From NCBI RefSeq assembly GCF_001648775.1, contig NZ_LVEJ01000010.1, forward strand, positions 186,001 to 250,000: a stretch of DNA of 64,000 nt, read 5' to 3'. The stretch is from Pseudomonas fluorescens (GTDB lineage: Bacteria; Pseudomonadota; Gammaproteobacteria; Pseudomonadales; Pseudomonadaceae). Numbering within the stretch: the first letter of the stretch is position 1; each line of letters opens with the position of its first letter. Positions 19,035 to 28,800 of the stretch are shown piece after piece. The position numbers and the translations under genes are program-made. The notes beneath the pieces are model-generated. The model was not told the origin of the DNA. It saw nothing but the letters and a program-made list of their open reading frames with translations, and made no database searches.

Positions 19035-20405
19035 ATGTTCGGCTGTATGAATAAGCTTTCGATGCTGGCGGCAGCGTTCGCGCTGCTGGCGGGCAACAGT
19101 GCAATGGCGGCGATGGGGCCGTTCGAGATTTACGAACAAGCGTTGCGCAATGACCCGGTGTTCCTCGGTGCGATCAAGGAACGCGATGCCGGCCTGGAAA
19201 ACCGCGCGATTGGCCGTGCCGGCCTGCTGCCGCGCATCGGTTACACCTACAACAAGGGGCGCAACACGTCGAAAGCCACCTCGCTCGATGAGCGCGCACG
19301 TAACCGTACTGACGAGCGTAACTACAACAGTTACGGCTCGGCCCTGACCCTGCAACAACCGTTGCTCGATTACGAGGCCTATGCCGCGTATCGCAAAGGT
19401 GTCGCGCAGTCGCTGTTTGCCGACGAGAACTTTCGCGGCAAGAGCCAGGAGTTGCTGGTGCGCGTGCTGGACAACTACACCAAGGCGTTGTTTGCCCAGG
19501 ACCAGATCGACATCGCCCAGGCGAAGAAGAAGGCGTACGAGCAGCAGTTCCAGCAGAACGAGCACATGTTCAAGCAGGGCGAGGGCACGCGCACCGACAT
19601 TCTTGAGGCCGAGTCGCGCTATGAACTGGCGACCGCCGAAGAGATCGAGGCGCGCAACGAACAGGATGCTGCGCTGCGCGAACTGGGGGCACTGGTCGGC
19701 ACGCCGGCGGTGGATATTGGCGATCTGGTGCCGCTGGATCAGAACTTCCAGACGTTCACGCTGCAGCCGACCAATTACGACACCTGGCACGAGATAGCGG
19801 TCAGCAATAACCCGAACCTGGCCTCGCAACGCCAGGCCGTGGAAGTCGCACGCTATGAAGTGGAGCGCAACCGCGCCGGGCATCTGCCGAAAGTCAGCGC
19901 GTATGCGTCGATGCGCCAGAACGAGTCGGAAAGTGGCAACACGTACAACCAGCGCTACGAGACCAACACCATTGGTTTCGAAGTCAGCGTGCCGTTGTAT
20001 GCCGGTGGTGGGGTGTCGGCTTCGACGCGTCAGGCCAGTCGCACCATGGAGCAGGCCGAATACGAACTGGATGGCAAAACGCGCGAGACGCTGATCGAGC
20101 TGCGTCGGCAGTTCAGTGCCTGCTTGTCGGGGGTGAGCAAATTGCGCGCGTATCAGAAAGCGCTGAGTTCGGCTGAAGCGCTGGTGGTGTCGACCAAGCA
20201 GAGCATTCTCGGTGGTGAGCGGACCAATCTGGATGCCTTGAACGCTGAACAGCAGCTGTTCACCACGCGCCGCGATCTGGCGCAGGCGCGGTACGACTAT
20301 TTGATGGCCTGGACGAAGTTGCATTACTACGCCGGGACCTTGAACGAGCAGGATCTGGCGCGGGTGGATGAGGCTTTTGTGGTCGCTCACCAGCCCTCAC
20401 CCTAA
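19035..20405 (+). CDS. aprF: Type I secretion outer-membrane channel AprF (TolC family)
   Basis: A 456-aa TolC-like protein with a signal peptide (MLAAAFALLAGNSAMAA) and two OEP repeats. Each has the pattern of a strand followed by long amphipathic helices (QEQALRNDPVFLGAIKERDAG-type N-terminal repeat; VSNNPNLASQRQAVEVARYEVERNRAG in the second). It forms the exit duct of the AprDEF exporter. The start at ATG 19035 has GAGGAATAAGG upstream; an internal ATG at 19047 would also preserve the signal peptide. The gene is followed by 320 bases of repeats. Confidence 0.96.
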   Translation: MFGCMNKLSMLAAAFALLAGNSAMAAMGPFEIYEQALRNDPVFLGAIKERDAGLENRAIGRAGLLPRIGYTYNKGRNTSKATSLDERARNRTDERNYNSYGSALTLQQPLLDYEAYAAYRKGVAQSLFADENFRGKSQELLVRVLDNYTKALFAQDQIDIAQAKKKAYEQQFQQNEHMFKQGEGTRTDILEAESRYELATAEEIEARNEQDAALRELGALVGTPAVDIGDLVPLDQNFQTFTLQPTNYDTWHEIAVSNNPNLASQRQAVEVARYEVERNRAGHLPKVSAYASMRQNESESGNTYNQRYETNTIGFEVSVPLYAGGGVSASTRQASRTMEQAEYELDGKTRETLIELRRQFSACLSGVSKLRAYQKALSSAEALVVSTKQSILGGERTNLDALNAEQQLFTTRRDLAQARYDYLMAWTKLHYYAGTLNEQDLARVDEAFVVAHQPSP

Positions 20406-20676
20406 CCCTCTCCCAGAGGGAGAGGGGACTGACCGGGGGATATTTCAGAAGTACACCGACGTGATCGAACGTCACTGAATCCATAACCGACGCGGTTTTT
20501 CAGGTCTATGCATGACGCAAGACAACTCGGTCAGCTCCCTCTCCCTCGGGGAGAGGGCTGGGGTGAGGGAAATGCTCTACCGAATCCATAATCAACCCGG
20601 TTTTTCAGGTCGATGTAAGACGTAAGACACCTCGGTCAGCTCCCTCTCCCTCGGGGAGAGGGCTGGGGTGAGGGGA
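20397..20676. repeat. GC-rich dispersed repeat, two tandem 105-bp units plus an inverted copy
   Basis: The intergenic stretch between aprF and the first autotransporter is almost wholly repeat. An inverted copy (CACCCTAACCCTCTCCCAG) sits at 20397-20430. Two direct units start at 20478 and 20583, each of the form AATCCATAA...CGG-TTTTTCAGGTC...CTCGGTCAGCTCCCTCTCCCTCGGGGAGAGGGCTGGGGTGAGGG. Each unit ends in a CCCTCTCC...GGAGAGGG hairpin. The same family recurs at 38384-38652. It is not a REP copy. Confidence 0.85.
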
Positions 20677-20729
20677 ACAGGCAACACCGCAGAAGAACCT
20701 GCATAAAACAATAAAAGTGAGTGGTGAAC

Positions 20730-23681
20730 ATGGACGTACGCATCAAGCCGATTTCGGTCGGCACCCTGCTGCTTGTGATTTCTGCAACCCAGGCGCAGGC
20801 CCAATACCTCGAAGCCGGCAAACCCGGTGACCCCGCCAGTTGGCGCAGCGCCGAGTTCCTGCGTGACTGGGGTCTGGACCGCATGCAGGCCGAGCAAGCC
20901 TACGCCGCCGGCATCACCGGCCAAGGCGTGAAAATCGGCGCGCTCGACTCTGGTTTCGATGCCGCCCACCCCGAGTTCGCCTCGGCTCGCTATCACCCGG
21001 TATTGGCCAGCGGCAGCTACATCGACGGCTCTCTGTTCAGCGTCGACGGCACCCTCAATCCCAACAACGACTCCCACGGCACCCACGTGGTCGGCACCAT
21101 GGGCGCGTCACGCGACGGTACCGGCATGCACGGCGTGGCCTACAACGCGCAGATCTACGTTGGCAACACCAACAAGAACGACAGCTTCCTGTTCGGCCCG
21201 AATCCCGACCCGCGTTATTTCAAAGCGGTGTACGACGCACTCGCCGAGGCTGGCGTGCGCGCGATCAACAACAGTTGGGGCAGTCAGCCGCCGGATGTCA
21301 GCTATCGCACACTCGCTGATCTGCACGCTGCCTATGCCCAGCACTGGAACAAAGGCACCTGGCTGGATGCCGCTGCGGACGTCTCCCGGCGCGGCGTGAT
21401 CAACGTGTTCAGCGCCGGCAACAGCGGCTACCCGAACGCCAGCGTACGCTCGGCGCTGCCGTACTTTCAGCCAGACCTTGAAGGTCATTGGCTGGCAGTG
21501 TCGGGCCTGGATCAAAGCAATCAGCAGAAGTACAACCAATGCGGGCTCGCCAAATACTGGTGCATTACCACGCCGGGGGCGAAGATCGACAGCACCATTC
21601 CCGGCGGCGATTACGCGATCAAGTCCGGCACCTCGATGTCGGCGCCGCATGCAACCGGCGCACTGGCGCTGGTGATGGAACGCTACCCGTACATGAACAA
21701 TCAGCAGGCCCTCGAAGTGCTGTTGACCACCGCGACGCAACTGGATGGCTCGGTGACCGACGCGCCCACCGAACGGGTCGGCTGGGGTGTGGCCAATCTG
21801 AACCGGGCGATGCGCGGGCCGGGGCAATTGCTCGGAGCGTTCGACGCCAGTCTGGCGGTGGGGCAGAGCGATGTCTGGAGCAACGACATCTCCGACAAGG
21901 CGCTGATCCAGCGCCAGAGCGAAGACCTCGCCGAACACACGGCCTGGCAGCAAACCCTGCAAGACAAGGGCTGGCAGAACGGCGTTGCGGCGGGCGCCAG
22001 CCAACAGGATCAGACTGATTACGCGGTCGGCAGCGCCCGTGATGCGGCAGCGGCGAGCCGGGTGTACCAAGGCAGTCTGATCAAGTCCGGCGGCGGACAT
22101 CTGACCCTGACCGGTGACAACAGCTATCGCGGCCCGACCACGGTCAATGGCGGCTTGCTGACGGTGAATGGTGCGCTGACCTCAAGCGTCACGGTCAACG
22201 ACAGCGGCACACTCGGCGGTTCCGGTCGGATCGGCGCGTTGACGGCCAACAGCGGTGGCCGTATTGCGCCGGGCAACTCCATCGGCACATTGACCGTGGC
22301 CGGTGACGTGAACTTCGCGCCAGGTTCGACCTACGCGGTTGAACTGTCGCCGACCAGCAGCGACCGTATTGTTGCTGGCGGCACAGCCAACATCAGCGGC
22401 GCGACCGTCAGCCTGTCGCTGGAAAACAGTCCGACGCTGCTCAGCACCACCGAGGCGCAAAGCCTGCTCGGGCGCCAGTACGACATTCTGCAAGCGGCCG
22501 GCGGTATTCAAGGCCAGTTCGGTGCCGTGCTGCCGAATTACCTGTTCATCGGCGGCAGCCTTGATTACGCGGCCAACGGTATTCAACTCGACATCGAACG
22601 CAACGCGACAACCTTCAGCAGTGTCGGTCTGACACCGAATCAACGTTCGGTCGCGTCTGCCGTTGAGAACCTGGGCGCGGGCAATTCGGTGTACGAAAGC
22701 CTGTTGCTGTCGCCTGACGCCGCTTCCGCCCAACACGCCTTCCAGCAACTGAGCGGTGAAATCTACCCGGCGTTGAGTTCGATGCTGATCAATGACAGCC
22801 GCCAGTTGCGCGACGCGGTGGGCGAGCGTCTGCACGACACCAATGCGGCGCAGAACAATGGCTGGGTCAAGGCCCTCGGCGCGTGGGGCAGCACCGATTC
22901 AAGCCACGACACGGCGGGCTACAACACTTCGATCGGCGGCCTGCTGGCCGGTGTCGATGGCGCGCTGGACGAGCAGACGCGCATCGGTCTGGTCACCGGT
23001 TACAGCGACAGTTCATTGAGCATGGGCTCGGGCACGCACTCATCGGCCAAAGTCGACAGTTATCACCTCGGCGCTTACGCCGGCCACGAAATCGGCGCCT
23101 GGCGCTTGAGCACCGGCGCGGCCTACAGCTGGCATCGTGCTGATGTGAAGCGCGACTTGCAGTACGGCAACGTCAGCGCCAAACAGAAAGCCAAGGTCGA
23201 CGCGACGACGACTCAGGTGTTCGGTGAGGCGGCGTATCGACTGCACCTACAACCGCTGGCACTGGAGCCGTTTGCCAATCTGGCCTATGTGCATCTCAAC
23301 ACCGAAGGTCTGACCGAGAAGGGTGATGGTGCCGCGCTGAAAAGCTCCGGTGATCAGCGTGACGCGGTGTTGAGCACCCTCGGCGTGCGGGCGCTCAAGA
23401 CCTTCAATCTTTCGCCTCAACAATCATTGGACGTGAGCGGCCACCTCGGCTGGCAGCACAGCCTCAGCGACATCGATTCCGAGCAGCATCTGCGCTTTGC
23501 CAGCGGTGGCACGCCGTATTCGGTGGAGAGCTCGGCGCTGGTGCGCGATGCGGCACTGGTTGGCGTGCAGGCCAGTTTGGCGTTGAGCAAAGACGTACGT
23601 GTGAACCTCGATTACAACGGACAACTGGCCAGTCGCGAGAAGAGCCATGGCGTTGGCCTGAGCCTGAACTGGCAGTTCTGA
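20730..23681 (+). CDS. pspA: Subtilisin-family serine protease autotransporter (first of tandem pair)
   Basis: A 983-aa type Va autotransporter. It has a signal peptide ending ATQAQAQ, then an S8 peptidase domain with catalytic Asp (GALDSGFD), His (SHGTHVVGTMG) and Ser (GTSMSAPHATGAL). A passenger beta-helix follows with an autotransporter-associated strand repeat (GGGHLTLTGDNSYRGPTTVNGG). The last 280 or so residues form the 12-stranded beta-domain, ending in the aromatic residue of NWQF. Orthologues in this locus are called pspA or prtA. The start at ATG 20730 is preferred to the GTG at 20721. It exports itself rather than using AprDEF. Confidence 0.93.
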   Translation: MDVRIKPISVGTLLLVISATQAQAQYLEAGKPGDPASWRSAEFLRDWGLDRMQAEQAYAAGITGQGVKIGALDSGFDAAHPEFASARYHPVLASGSYIDGSLFSVDGTLNPNNDSHGTHVVGTMGASRDGTGMHGVAYNAQIYVGNTNKNDSFLFGPNPDPRYFKAVYDALAEAGVRAINNSWGSQPPDVSYRTLADLHAAYAQHWNKGTWLDAAADVSRRGVINVFSAGNSGYPNASVRSALPYFQPDLEGHWLAVSGLDQSNQQKYNQCGLAKYWCITTPGAKIDSTIPGGDYAIKSGTSMSAPHATGALALVMERYPYMNNQQALEVLLTTATQLDGSVTDAPTERVGWGVANLNRAMRGPGQLLGAFDASLAVGQSDVWSNDISDKALIQRQSEDLAEHTAWQQTLQDKGWQNGVAAGASQQDQTDYAVGSARDAAAASRVYQGSLIKSGGGHLTLTGDNSYRGPTTVNGGLLTVNGALTSSVTVNDSGTLGGSGRIGALTANSGGRIAPGNSIGTLTVAGDVNFAPGSTYAVELSPTSSDRIVAGGTANISGATVSLSLENSPTLLSTTEAQSLLGRQYDILQAAGGIQGQFGAVLPNYLFIGGSLDYAANGIQLDIERNATTFSSVGLTPNQRSVASAVENLGAGNSVYESLLLSPDAASAQHAFQQLSGEIYPALSSMLINDSRQLRDAVGERLHDTNAAQNNGWVKALGAWGSTDSSHDTAGYNTSIGGLLAGVDGALDEQTRIGLVTGYSDSSLSMGSGTHSSAKVDSYHLGAYAGHEIGAWRLSTGAAYSWHRADVKRDLQYGNVSAKQKAKVDATTTQVFGEAAYRLHLQPLALEPFANLAYVHLNTEGLTEKGDGAALKSSGDQRDAVLSTLGVRALKTFNLSPQQSLDVSGHLGWQHSLSDIDSEQHLRFASGGTPYSVESSALVRDAALVGVQASLALSKDVRVNLDYNGQLASREKSHGVGLSLNWQF

Positions 23682-23777
23682 CCCACTGTGCCTGACGCAA
23701 ATCCTGTGGCGAGGGAGTGCACGGCGCCACATCGAGACAAACGGATTTTTCGCAACATCACTAAGGAAGGTCGCTGG

Positions 23778-26700
23778 ATGAATAACAACAATACCCCCGC
23801 GCAAACGGGTGGCCGCTTTGCCCTGAAAACCCTCACGCTCGCCGTGCTCTGTGCCATCGGCACGGCACACGCTGCGCCGTACGTGGAAAACGGTCGCACG
23901 GGCGATCCGTCGAGTTGGCGCAGCAGTGAGTTCAAGGCCGATTGGGGCCTGGGCGCGATCGGCGCGGATTACGCCTACGCCGCCGGTTATTCCGGCAAAG
24001 GCGTCAAACTCGGCATCTTCGACCAGCCGGTGTATGCCGCACACCCGGAATTTTCCGGCAGCAACAAGGTGGTGACACTGGTCACCAGCGGCATTCGTGA
24101 ATACACCGACCCGTACATCCCGGTCAAAGCCGGGGATGCGTTCCGCTATGACGGTTCGCCCTCGGTCGGCTCCGACGGCAAACTCGGCGCCCACGGCACC
24201 CATGTCGGCGGTATCGCCGCCGGCAGCCGCGACGGTGGCGTGATGCACGGTGTGGCGTTCGGCGCGCAGATCATCAGTGCCGACAACGGCGACCCGGGCC
24301 CGGAAGACGGCATCGTTCGCGGTAACGATGGCGCGGTGTACAAGGCCGGTTGGGATGCCCTGATCGCCAGCGGCGCGCGGATCATCAACAACAGTTGGGG
24401 CATCGGCATCACCGACCGTTTCGACCTCGGTGGCCGCGATCCGGCGTACCCGCACTTCACCGTCAATGACGCGCAGTTGCAGTTCAACGAGATCCGTACG
24501 CTGCTCGGCACTAAACCCGGTGGCGCCTACGACGGCGCGATTGCCGCCGCGCGCAGCGGTATCGTGACGATCTTCGCCGCCGGCAACGACTACAACCTCA
24601 ACAACCCGGACGCTATCGCCGGCCTCGGCTATTTCGTCCCGGACATCGCGCCGAACTGGATCACCGTCGCCGCGTTGCAACAGAACCCGGACCTGGCCAG
24701 CGCCAACCCGTACATCATCAGTACGTTCTCTTCGCGTTGCGGCTACACCGCGAGTTTCTGCGTCTCGGCGCCGGGCACGAAAATTTTCAGCTCGATCATC
24801 GAAGGCACCAACGCTGACAACCTGACCACCGGCTACAAAAACTACAACGGCACCTCGATGGCTGCGCCACACGTCGCCGGTTCCATGGCGGTGCTGATGG
24901 AGCGCTTCCCGTACATGACCGGCGATCAAGTCGCCACGGTATTGCGCACCACCGCCACCGACCTCGGCGCGCCGGGCATCGACGCTTTATATGGCTGGGG
25001 CATGATCAATCTGCGCAAAGGCATCGACGGACCATCAATGTTCGTCACTGAGCAGGACATTCCGGCGGAATTCCGTATCGATGGCGCTTATGGTTCCGGC
25101 CAGTTCGTTGCCGATCTGCCGGGCATCGGCGCGATCATCGATCAGGGCAAACCGACCGAACGTGTGTGCAATGACATCACTTGTGGCCTCGACACCTGGC
25201 GCAACGACATTTCCGGCCACGGCGGTCTGACCAAGCAAGGCCTCGGCACCCTGGTGCTGACCGGCAACAACACTTACAGCGGCCCGACGCTGGTCAATCA
25301 GGGCCGCCTGGCCATCAACGGTTCGCTGCAATCGGCGGTGACGGTGAATGACGGCGGTATTCTCGGCGGCAATGGCCACATCGGCGCGCTGTCGGTGAAA
25401 AGCGGCGGTACGGTCGCACCCGGCAACTCGATCGGTACGCTGAACGTGGCTGGCGACGTGACGTTTGCACCGGGTTCGACCTACGCCGTAGAGCTGTCGC
25501 CGACCAGCAGTGATCAGATCATCGCCACCGGTAAAGCGGTTATCGAAGGCGCGACGGTGAGCATGTCGCTGGAAAACAGCCCGACGCTGCTGACCACCAA
25601 CGAGGTGCAAAGCCTGCTCGGCACGCGCTACAACATCCTGCAAGCGGCCGGTGGTATTGAAGGACGCTTCGGTCAGGTGTTGCCGGATTACGCCTTCCTC
25701 GGCGGCACGCTGGCGTACTCGGCGGATGGCATCCAGTTGGCGGTCGGGCGTAACGACGCCTCGTTCGCCAGCGTCGGTCTGACACCGAACCAACGCGCCG
25801 TGGGTGCGGCGGCCGAGCGTCTGGGCGCGGGCAATGCGCTGTTCGAAACCCTGTTGCTGTCGCCCAATGCGGCATCGGCACAGCAAGCGTTCCAGCAGTT
25901 GTCCGGCGAGATTCACCCGGCGATCGGCACCATGCTGATCAACGACAGCCGTTACTTGCGTGAAGCGGTCGGCGAGCGTCTGCGCGAGCGTGACCTGTTC
26001 AATGCCGGCGCACCGACTGACGATCGCAGCAACGTCTGGGTCAAGGTGCTGGGGTCGTGGGGCGAGAGTGATGGCGGTAACAAGAATGCCGATTCCAACA
26101 GCTCCATCGGTGGCCTGCTGGCCGGTGTCGACGGCTTGATCGCTGAAGATACTCGTCTGGGTTTCGTTACCGGTTATAGCGACAGCTCATTGAGCATGGG
26201 CAGCGGCACGCATTCGTCGGCGTCGGTCGACAGTTACCACTTGGGTGCGTACCTGGGGCATCAGATCGATGCACTGCGTCTGACCGTCGGTGGCGCTTAC
26301 AGCTGGCATCGCGTTGACGTCAAACGTGACCTGCAGTTCGGGGACGTCAGCGGTAAACAAAAGACCAAGCACGACGCCGCGACCACGCAAGTGTTCACCG
26401 AGGCCGCTTATGATCTGGGTCTGCAACCGATGAACCTGGAGCCGTTCGCCAATCTGTCTTATGTGCACCTCAATACCGAAAGCTTCACCGAGAAGGGTGA
26501 TGCTGCAGCGTTGAAGGGCGGCGAAGACAATCGTGATGTGGTGCTGTCGACCCTCGGCGTGCGCGCCAAGCGCAGCTTCGCACTGTCGGATCAGCATCAA
26601 CTGGAACTGGGCGCGAGCCTCGGCTGGCAGCACAACCTGAGCAATGTCGATGCCGACAGCCATCTGGCGTTTGCCAACGGCAACAGTGCGTTCACCGTGC

Positions 26701-26855
26701 AGAGCGTGTCGATGGATCGTGATGCGGCGGTGGTCGGTGTGCGCGCAGGTCTGGCGCTCAATCGCGATGTACGAGTGAACCTCGATTACAACGGACTGAT
26801 CGGTTCGAACGAGAAGGACCACGGTGTGGGTCTGACCCTCGACTGGCAGTTCTAA
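23778..26855 (+). CDS. pspB: Subtilisin-family serine protease autotransporter (second of tandem pair)
   Basis: A 1025-aa autotransporter paralogous to the gene just upstream. The signal peptide is extended (MNNNNTPAQTGGRFALKTLTLAVLCAIGTAHA). The S8 triad is Asp in LGIFDQPV, His in AHGTHVGGIAAG and Ser in NGTSMAAPHVAGS. The beta-strand repeat and beta-domain are close to those of the first copy (GAGN...LLLSP.AASAQ.AFQQLSGEI.P). The main difference is an insertion in the protease domain around EYTDPYIPVKAGDAFRYDG and near the TDRFDLGGRDPAY loop. It starts at ATG 23778 with AAGGAAGG upstream and ends at a strong terminator. Confidence 0.93.
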   Translation: MNNNNTPAQTGGRFALKTLTLAVLCAIGTAHAAPYVENGRTGDPSSWRSSEFKADWGLGAIGADYAYAAGYSGKGVKLGIFDQPVYAAHPEFSGSNKVVTLVTSGIREYTDPYIPVKAGDAFRYDGSPSVGSDGKLGAHGTHVGGIAAGSRDGGVMHGVAFGAQIISADNGDPGPEDGIVRGNDGAVYKAGWDALIASGARIINNSWGIGITDRFDLGGRDPAYPHFTVNDAQLQFNEIRTLLGTKPGGAYDGAIAAARSGIVTIFAAGNDYNLNNPDAIAGLGYFVPDIAPNWITVAALQQNPDLASANPYIISTFSSRCGYTASFCVSAPGTKIFSSIIEGTNADNLTTGYKNYNGTSMAAPHVAGSMAVLMERFPYMTGDQVATVLRTTATDLGAPGIDALYGWGMINLRKGIDGPSMFVTEQDIPAEFRIDGAYGSGQFVADLPGIGAIIDQGKPTERVCNDITCGLDTWRNDISGHGGLTKQGLGTLVLTGNNTYSGPTLVNQGRLAINGSLQSAVTVNDGGILGGNGHIGALSVKSGGTVAPGNSIGTLNVAGDVTFAPGSTYAVELSPTSSDQIIATGKAVIEGATVSMSLENSPTLLTTNEVQSLLGTRYNILQAAGGIEGRFGQVLPDYAFLGGTLAYSADGIQLAVGRNDASFASVGLTPNQRAVGAAAERLGAGNALFETLLLSPNAASAQQAFQQLSGEIHPAIGTMLINDSRYLREAVGERLRERDLFNAGAPTDDRSNVWVKVLGSWGESDGGNKNADSNSSIGGLLAGVDGLIAEDTRLGFVTGYSDSSLSMGSGTHSSASVDSYHLGAYLGHQIDALRLTVGGAYSWHRVDVKRDLQFGDVSGKQKTKHDAATTQVFTEAAYDLGLQPMNLEPFANLSYVHLNTESFTEKGDAAALKGGEDNRDVVLSTLGVRAKRSFALSDQHQLELGASLGWQHNLSNVDADSHLAFANGNSAFTVQSVSMDRDAAVVGVRAGLALNRDVRVNLDYNGLIGSNEKDHGVGLTLDWQF

Positions 26856-26860
26856 GGTGT

Positions 26861-26892
26861 ACCGGCAGTTCGTTTGAGAACTGCCGGTTTTT
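26861..26892 (+). terminator. Rho-independent terminator after the second autotransporter gene
   Basis: Perfect 11-bp stem ACCGGCAGTTC / GAACTGCCGGT with loop GTTTGA, followed by TTTT. Lipase genes downstream therefore need read-through or their own promoter, though the gap before the next start codon is only about 20 bases. Confidence 0.9.
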
Positions 26893-26912
26893 GAAGGAAG
26901 AGAGAGCACAAC

Positions 26913-28601
26913 ATGGGATTGTTCGATTATAAAAATGCCGATGGCAAAGCGTTGTACAGCGACGCCATCGCACTGACGCTGTATGCCTACACGCCGACCG
27001 GCAAGCCTCTGCCGGCCACCGCCTGGGCGCCGGTCACAGCGACGGCGCTGGGTTATCAGGGCAAGGTCGGGCCGCAGGGCACGTTCTTTGGCGAGAAGGA
27101 CGGCTTCACCAGCGCCGAGGCCGAAGTGCTCGGCAAATACGACGCCGCCGGCAAACTGATCGGCATCGGCGTGGCCTTTCGTGGCACCGGCGGGCTGGGT
27201 TACAGCGATACCTTCGGCGACCTGAAAAACAACCTGCTGGCTGCCATCGGGCCGTCGGATTACGCGAGCAACTACGCGAAAAACGCCTTCGACAATCTGC
27301 TCAAGGCCGTCGCGGCGTTTGCCATTGCCAATGGCATTGCCGCCAAGGACGTGCTGATCAGCGGCCACAGCCTCGGCGGGTTGGGCGTCAACAGCGTTGC
27401 CGAATTGAGCGCGAGCAACTGGGGCGGCTTCTTCAAGGACGCCAATTACATTGCCTTCGCCTCGCCAACCCAGAGCAGCACCGGCAATAACGTGCTCAAT
27501 ATCGGTTACGAGAACGACCCGGTGTTCCGTGTGCTCGACGGCACTACGTTCAGCAGCGCGTCGATGGGCAAACACGACAAGCCGCACGACTCGACCACCG
27601 ACAACATCGTCAACTTCAACGACAACTACGCGTCCACCGCGCAGAACCTCGTGCCGTTCAGCATCATCAACCCGATGAGCTGGTCGGCCCACGGCTCACT
27701 GGGGTACGCCGATGGCCTGAATCGGGTGATCGACTCGAAGTTCTACAACCTGACCAGCAAGGACTCGACGATCATCGTCTCCAACCTGGAAGAAGCGTCC
27801 CGTGGCAAAACCTGGGTCGAGGATCTGGGGCGCAGCGGCGAGCCGCACACCGGCAGCACTTTCATTATCGGCACCCAAAGCAACGACTGGCTGAAGGGCG
27901 GCGCGGGTAACGACTTCCTCGAAGGCCTGGGCGGCGATGACCGTTTCCGTGATGACGGCGGCTACAACATCCTGCTCGGCGGCCAGGGCCACAACACCTT
28001 CGAACTGCAGAAACCGTTGCAGAACTTCAGCTTCGCCAACGACGGTGACGGCACGCTGTATGTGCGCGATGCCTACGGCGGCATCAGCATGACCCGCGAC
28101 ATTGGCGCGCTGGTGAGCAAGGAGTCGGGCTCGTGGTGGGGCAGCAAGGAAATCACCTGGGGCGTCACGGCCAAGGGTTTGACCAATGGCAACGAACTGA
28201 CCCAGTACAACCACTCGCTCAGCGGCGACGGCTATGGCAATGCGCTGCACGCCACGGCTGACGGCGACTGGCTGTTCGGCCTCGGTGGCGACGACAAACT
28301 GATCAGCGACAAGGGCCATGTGACCTTCGTCGGTGGCGCCGGCAATGACGTGATGACGGCGGTGGGTGGCAACAACACCTTCCTGTTCAGCGGCGCGTTC
28401 GGTTTCGATGCCATCAACGGTTATCAGGGCAGCGACAAACTGGTGTTCATGGGCGTCGAAGGCGCGGGGCAGGGCTACGACTACAAGCAACACGCGTCGC
28501 AGGCCGGCAACGACACCGTGCTGAAGATTGGCGAATATGCCGTGACCCTGATCGGGGTGGGAGTGGCTAACCTGTCGGACTCCAGTTTCATGTTCGCGTA
28601 G
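26913..28601 (+). CDS. pueB: Family I.3 lipase / polyurethanase, shorter paralogue (PueB-like)
   Basis: A 562-aa RTX esterase. The predicted triad is Ser153 (GHSLGG), Asp202 (YENDPVF) and His260 (SAHGSLGY). The N-terminal half is the alpha/beta hydrolase domain. The C-terminal half has RTX-type repeats (GGAGNDFLE, GLGGDDRF, GLGGDDKLI, GGAGNDVMT) for Ca2+ binding and a type I secretion signal. It lacks the long lid insertion (about 40-80) present in the longer paralogue at 28801. It should be exported by AprDEF. The start at ATG 26913 has GAAGGAAGAGAG upstream. Related Pseudomonas enzymes degrade polyester polyurethane and triglycerides. Confidence 0.92.
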   Translation: MGLFDYKNADGKALYSDAIALTLYAYTPTGKPLPATAWAPVTATALGYQGKVGPQGTFFGEKDGFTSAEAEVLGKYDAAGKLIGIGVAFRGTGGLGYSDTFGDLKNNLLAAIGPSDYASNYAKNAFDNLLKAVAAFAIANGIAAKDVLISGHSLGGLGVNSVAELSASNWGGFFKDANYIAFASPTQSSTGNNVLNIGYENDPVFRVLDGTTFSSASMGKHDKPHDSTTDNIVNFNDNYASTAQNLVPFSIINPMSWSAHGSLGYADGLNRVIDSKFYNLTSKDSTIIVSNLEEASRGKTWVEDLGRSGEPHTGSTFIIGTQSNDWLKGGAGNDFLEGLGGDDRFRDDGGYNILLGGQGHNTFELQKPLQNFSFANDGDGTLYVRDAYGGISMTRDIGALVSKESGSWWGSKEITWGVTAKGLTNGNELTQYNHSLSGDGYGNALHATADGDWLFGLGGDDKLISDKGHVTFVGGAGNDVMTAVGGNNTFLFSGAFGFDAINGYQGSDKLVFMGVEGAGQGYDYKQHASQAGNDTVLKIGEYAVTLIGVGVANLSDSSFMFA

Positions 28602-28607
28602 ATCCAA

Positions 28608-28696
28608 TGTGGGAGCGAGCTTGCTCGCGAAGAGGGTGTATCAGTCAGCATTTTTGTAGCTGACACACCGCTTTCGCGAGCAAGCTCGCTCCCACA
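28608..28696. repeat. REPIN between the two lipase genes
   Basis: Two inverted REP copies (TGTGGGAGCGAGCTTGCTCG ... CGAGCAAGCTCGCTCCCACA) spaced by about 40 bases. A further GC-rich imperfect hairpin lies at 28729-28751, before the ribosome binding site of the second lipase. Confidence 0.93.
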
Positions 28697-28800
28697 ATGA
28701 AAGGCAACAAGTAGTACTGAAATGCTCCGGGGCGTCCCCCGAGGGGCGCCCTGGCTGTGAGCTATCTCTGACAATTCCAACAAAGAGAGAGGCAATAGCA

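Noticed and set aside
28729..28751. GC-rich hairpin before the long lipase as a terminator
   Set aside because: Imperfect stem, no T-tract, and it sits immediately before the next ribosome binding site.
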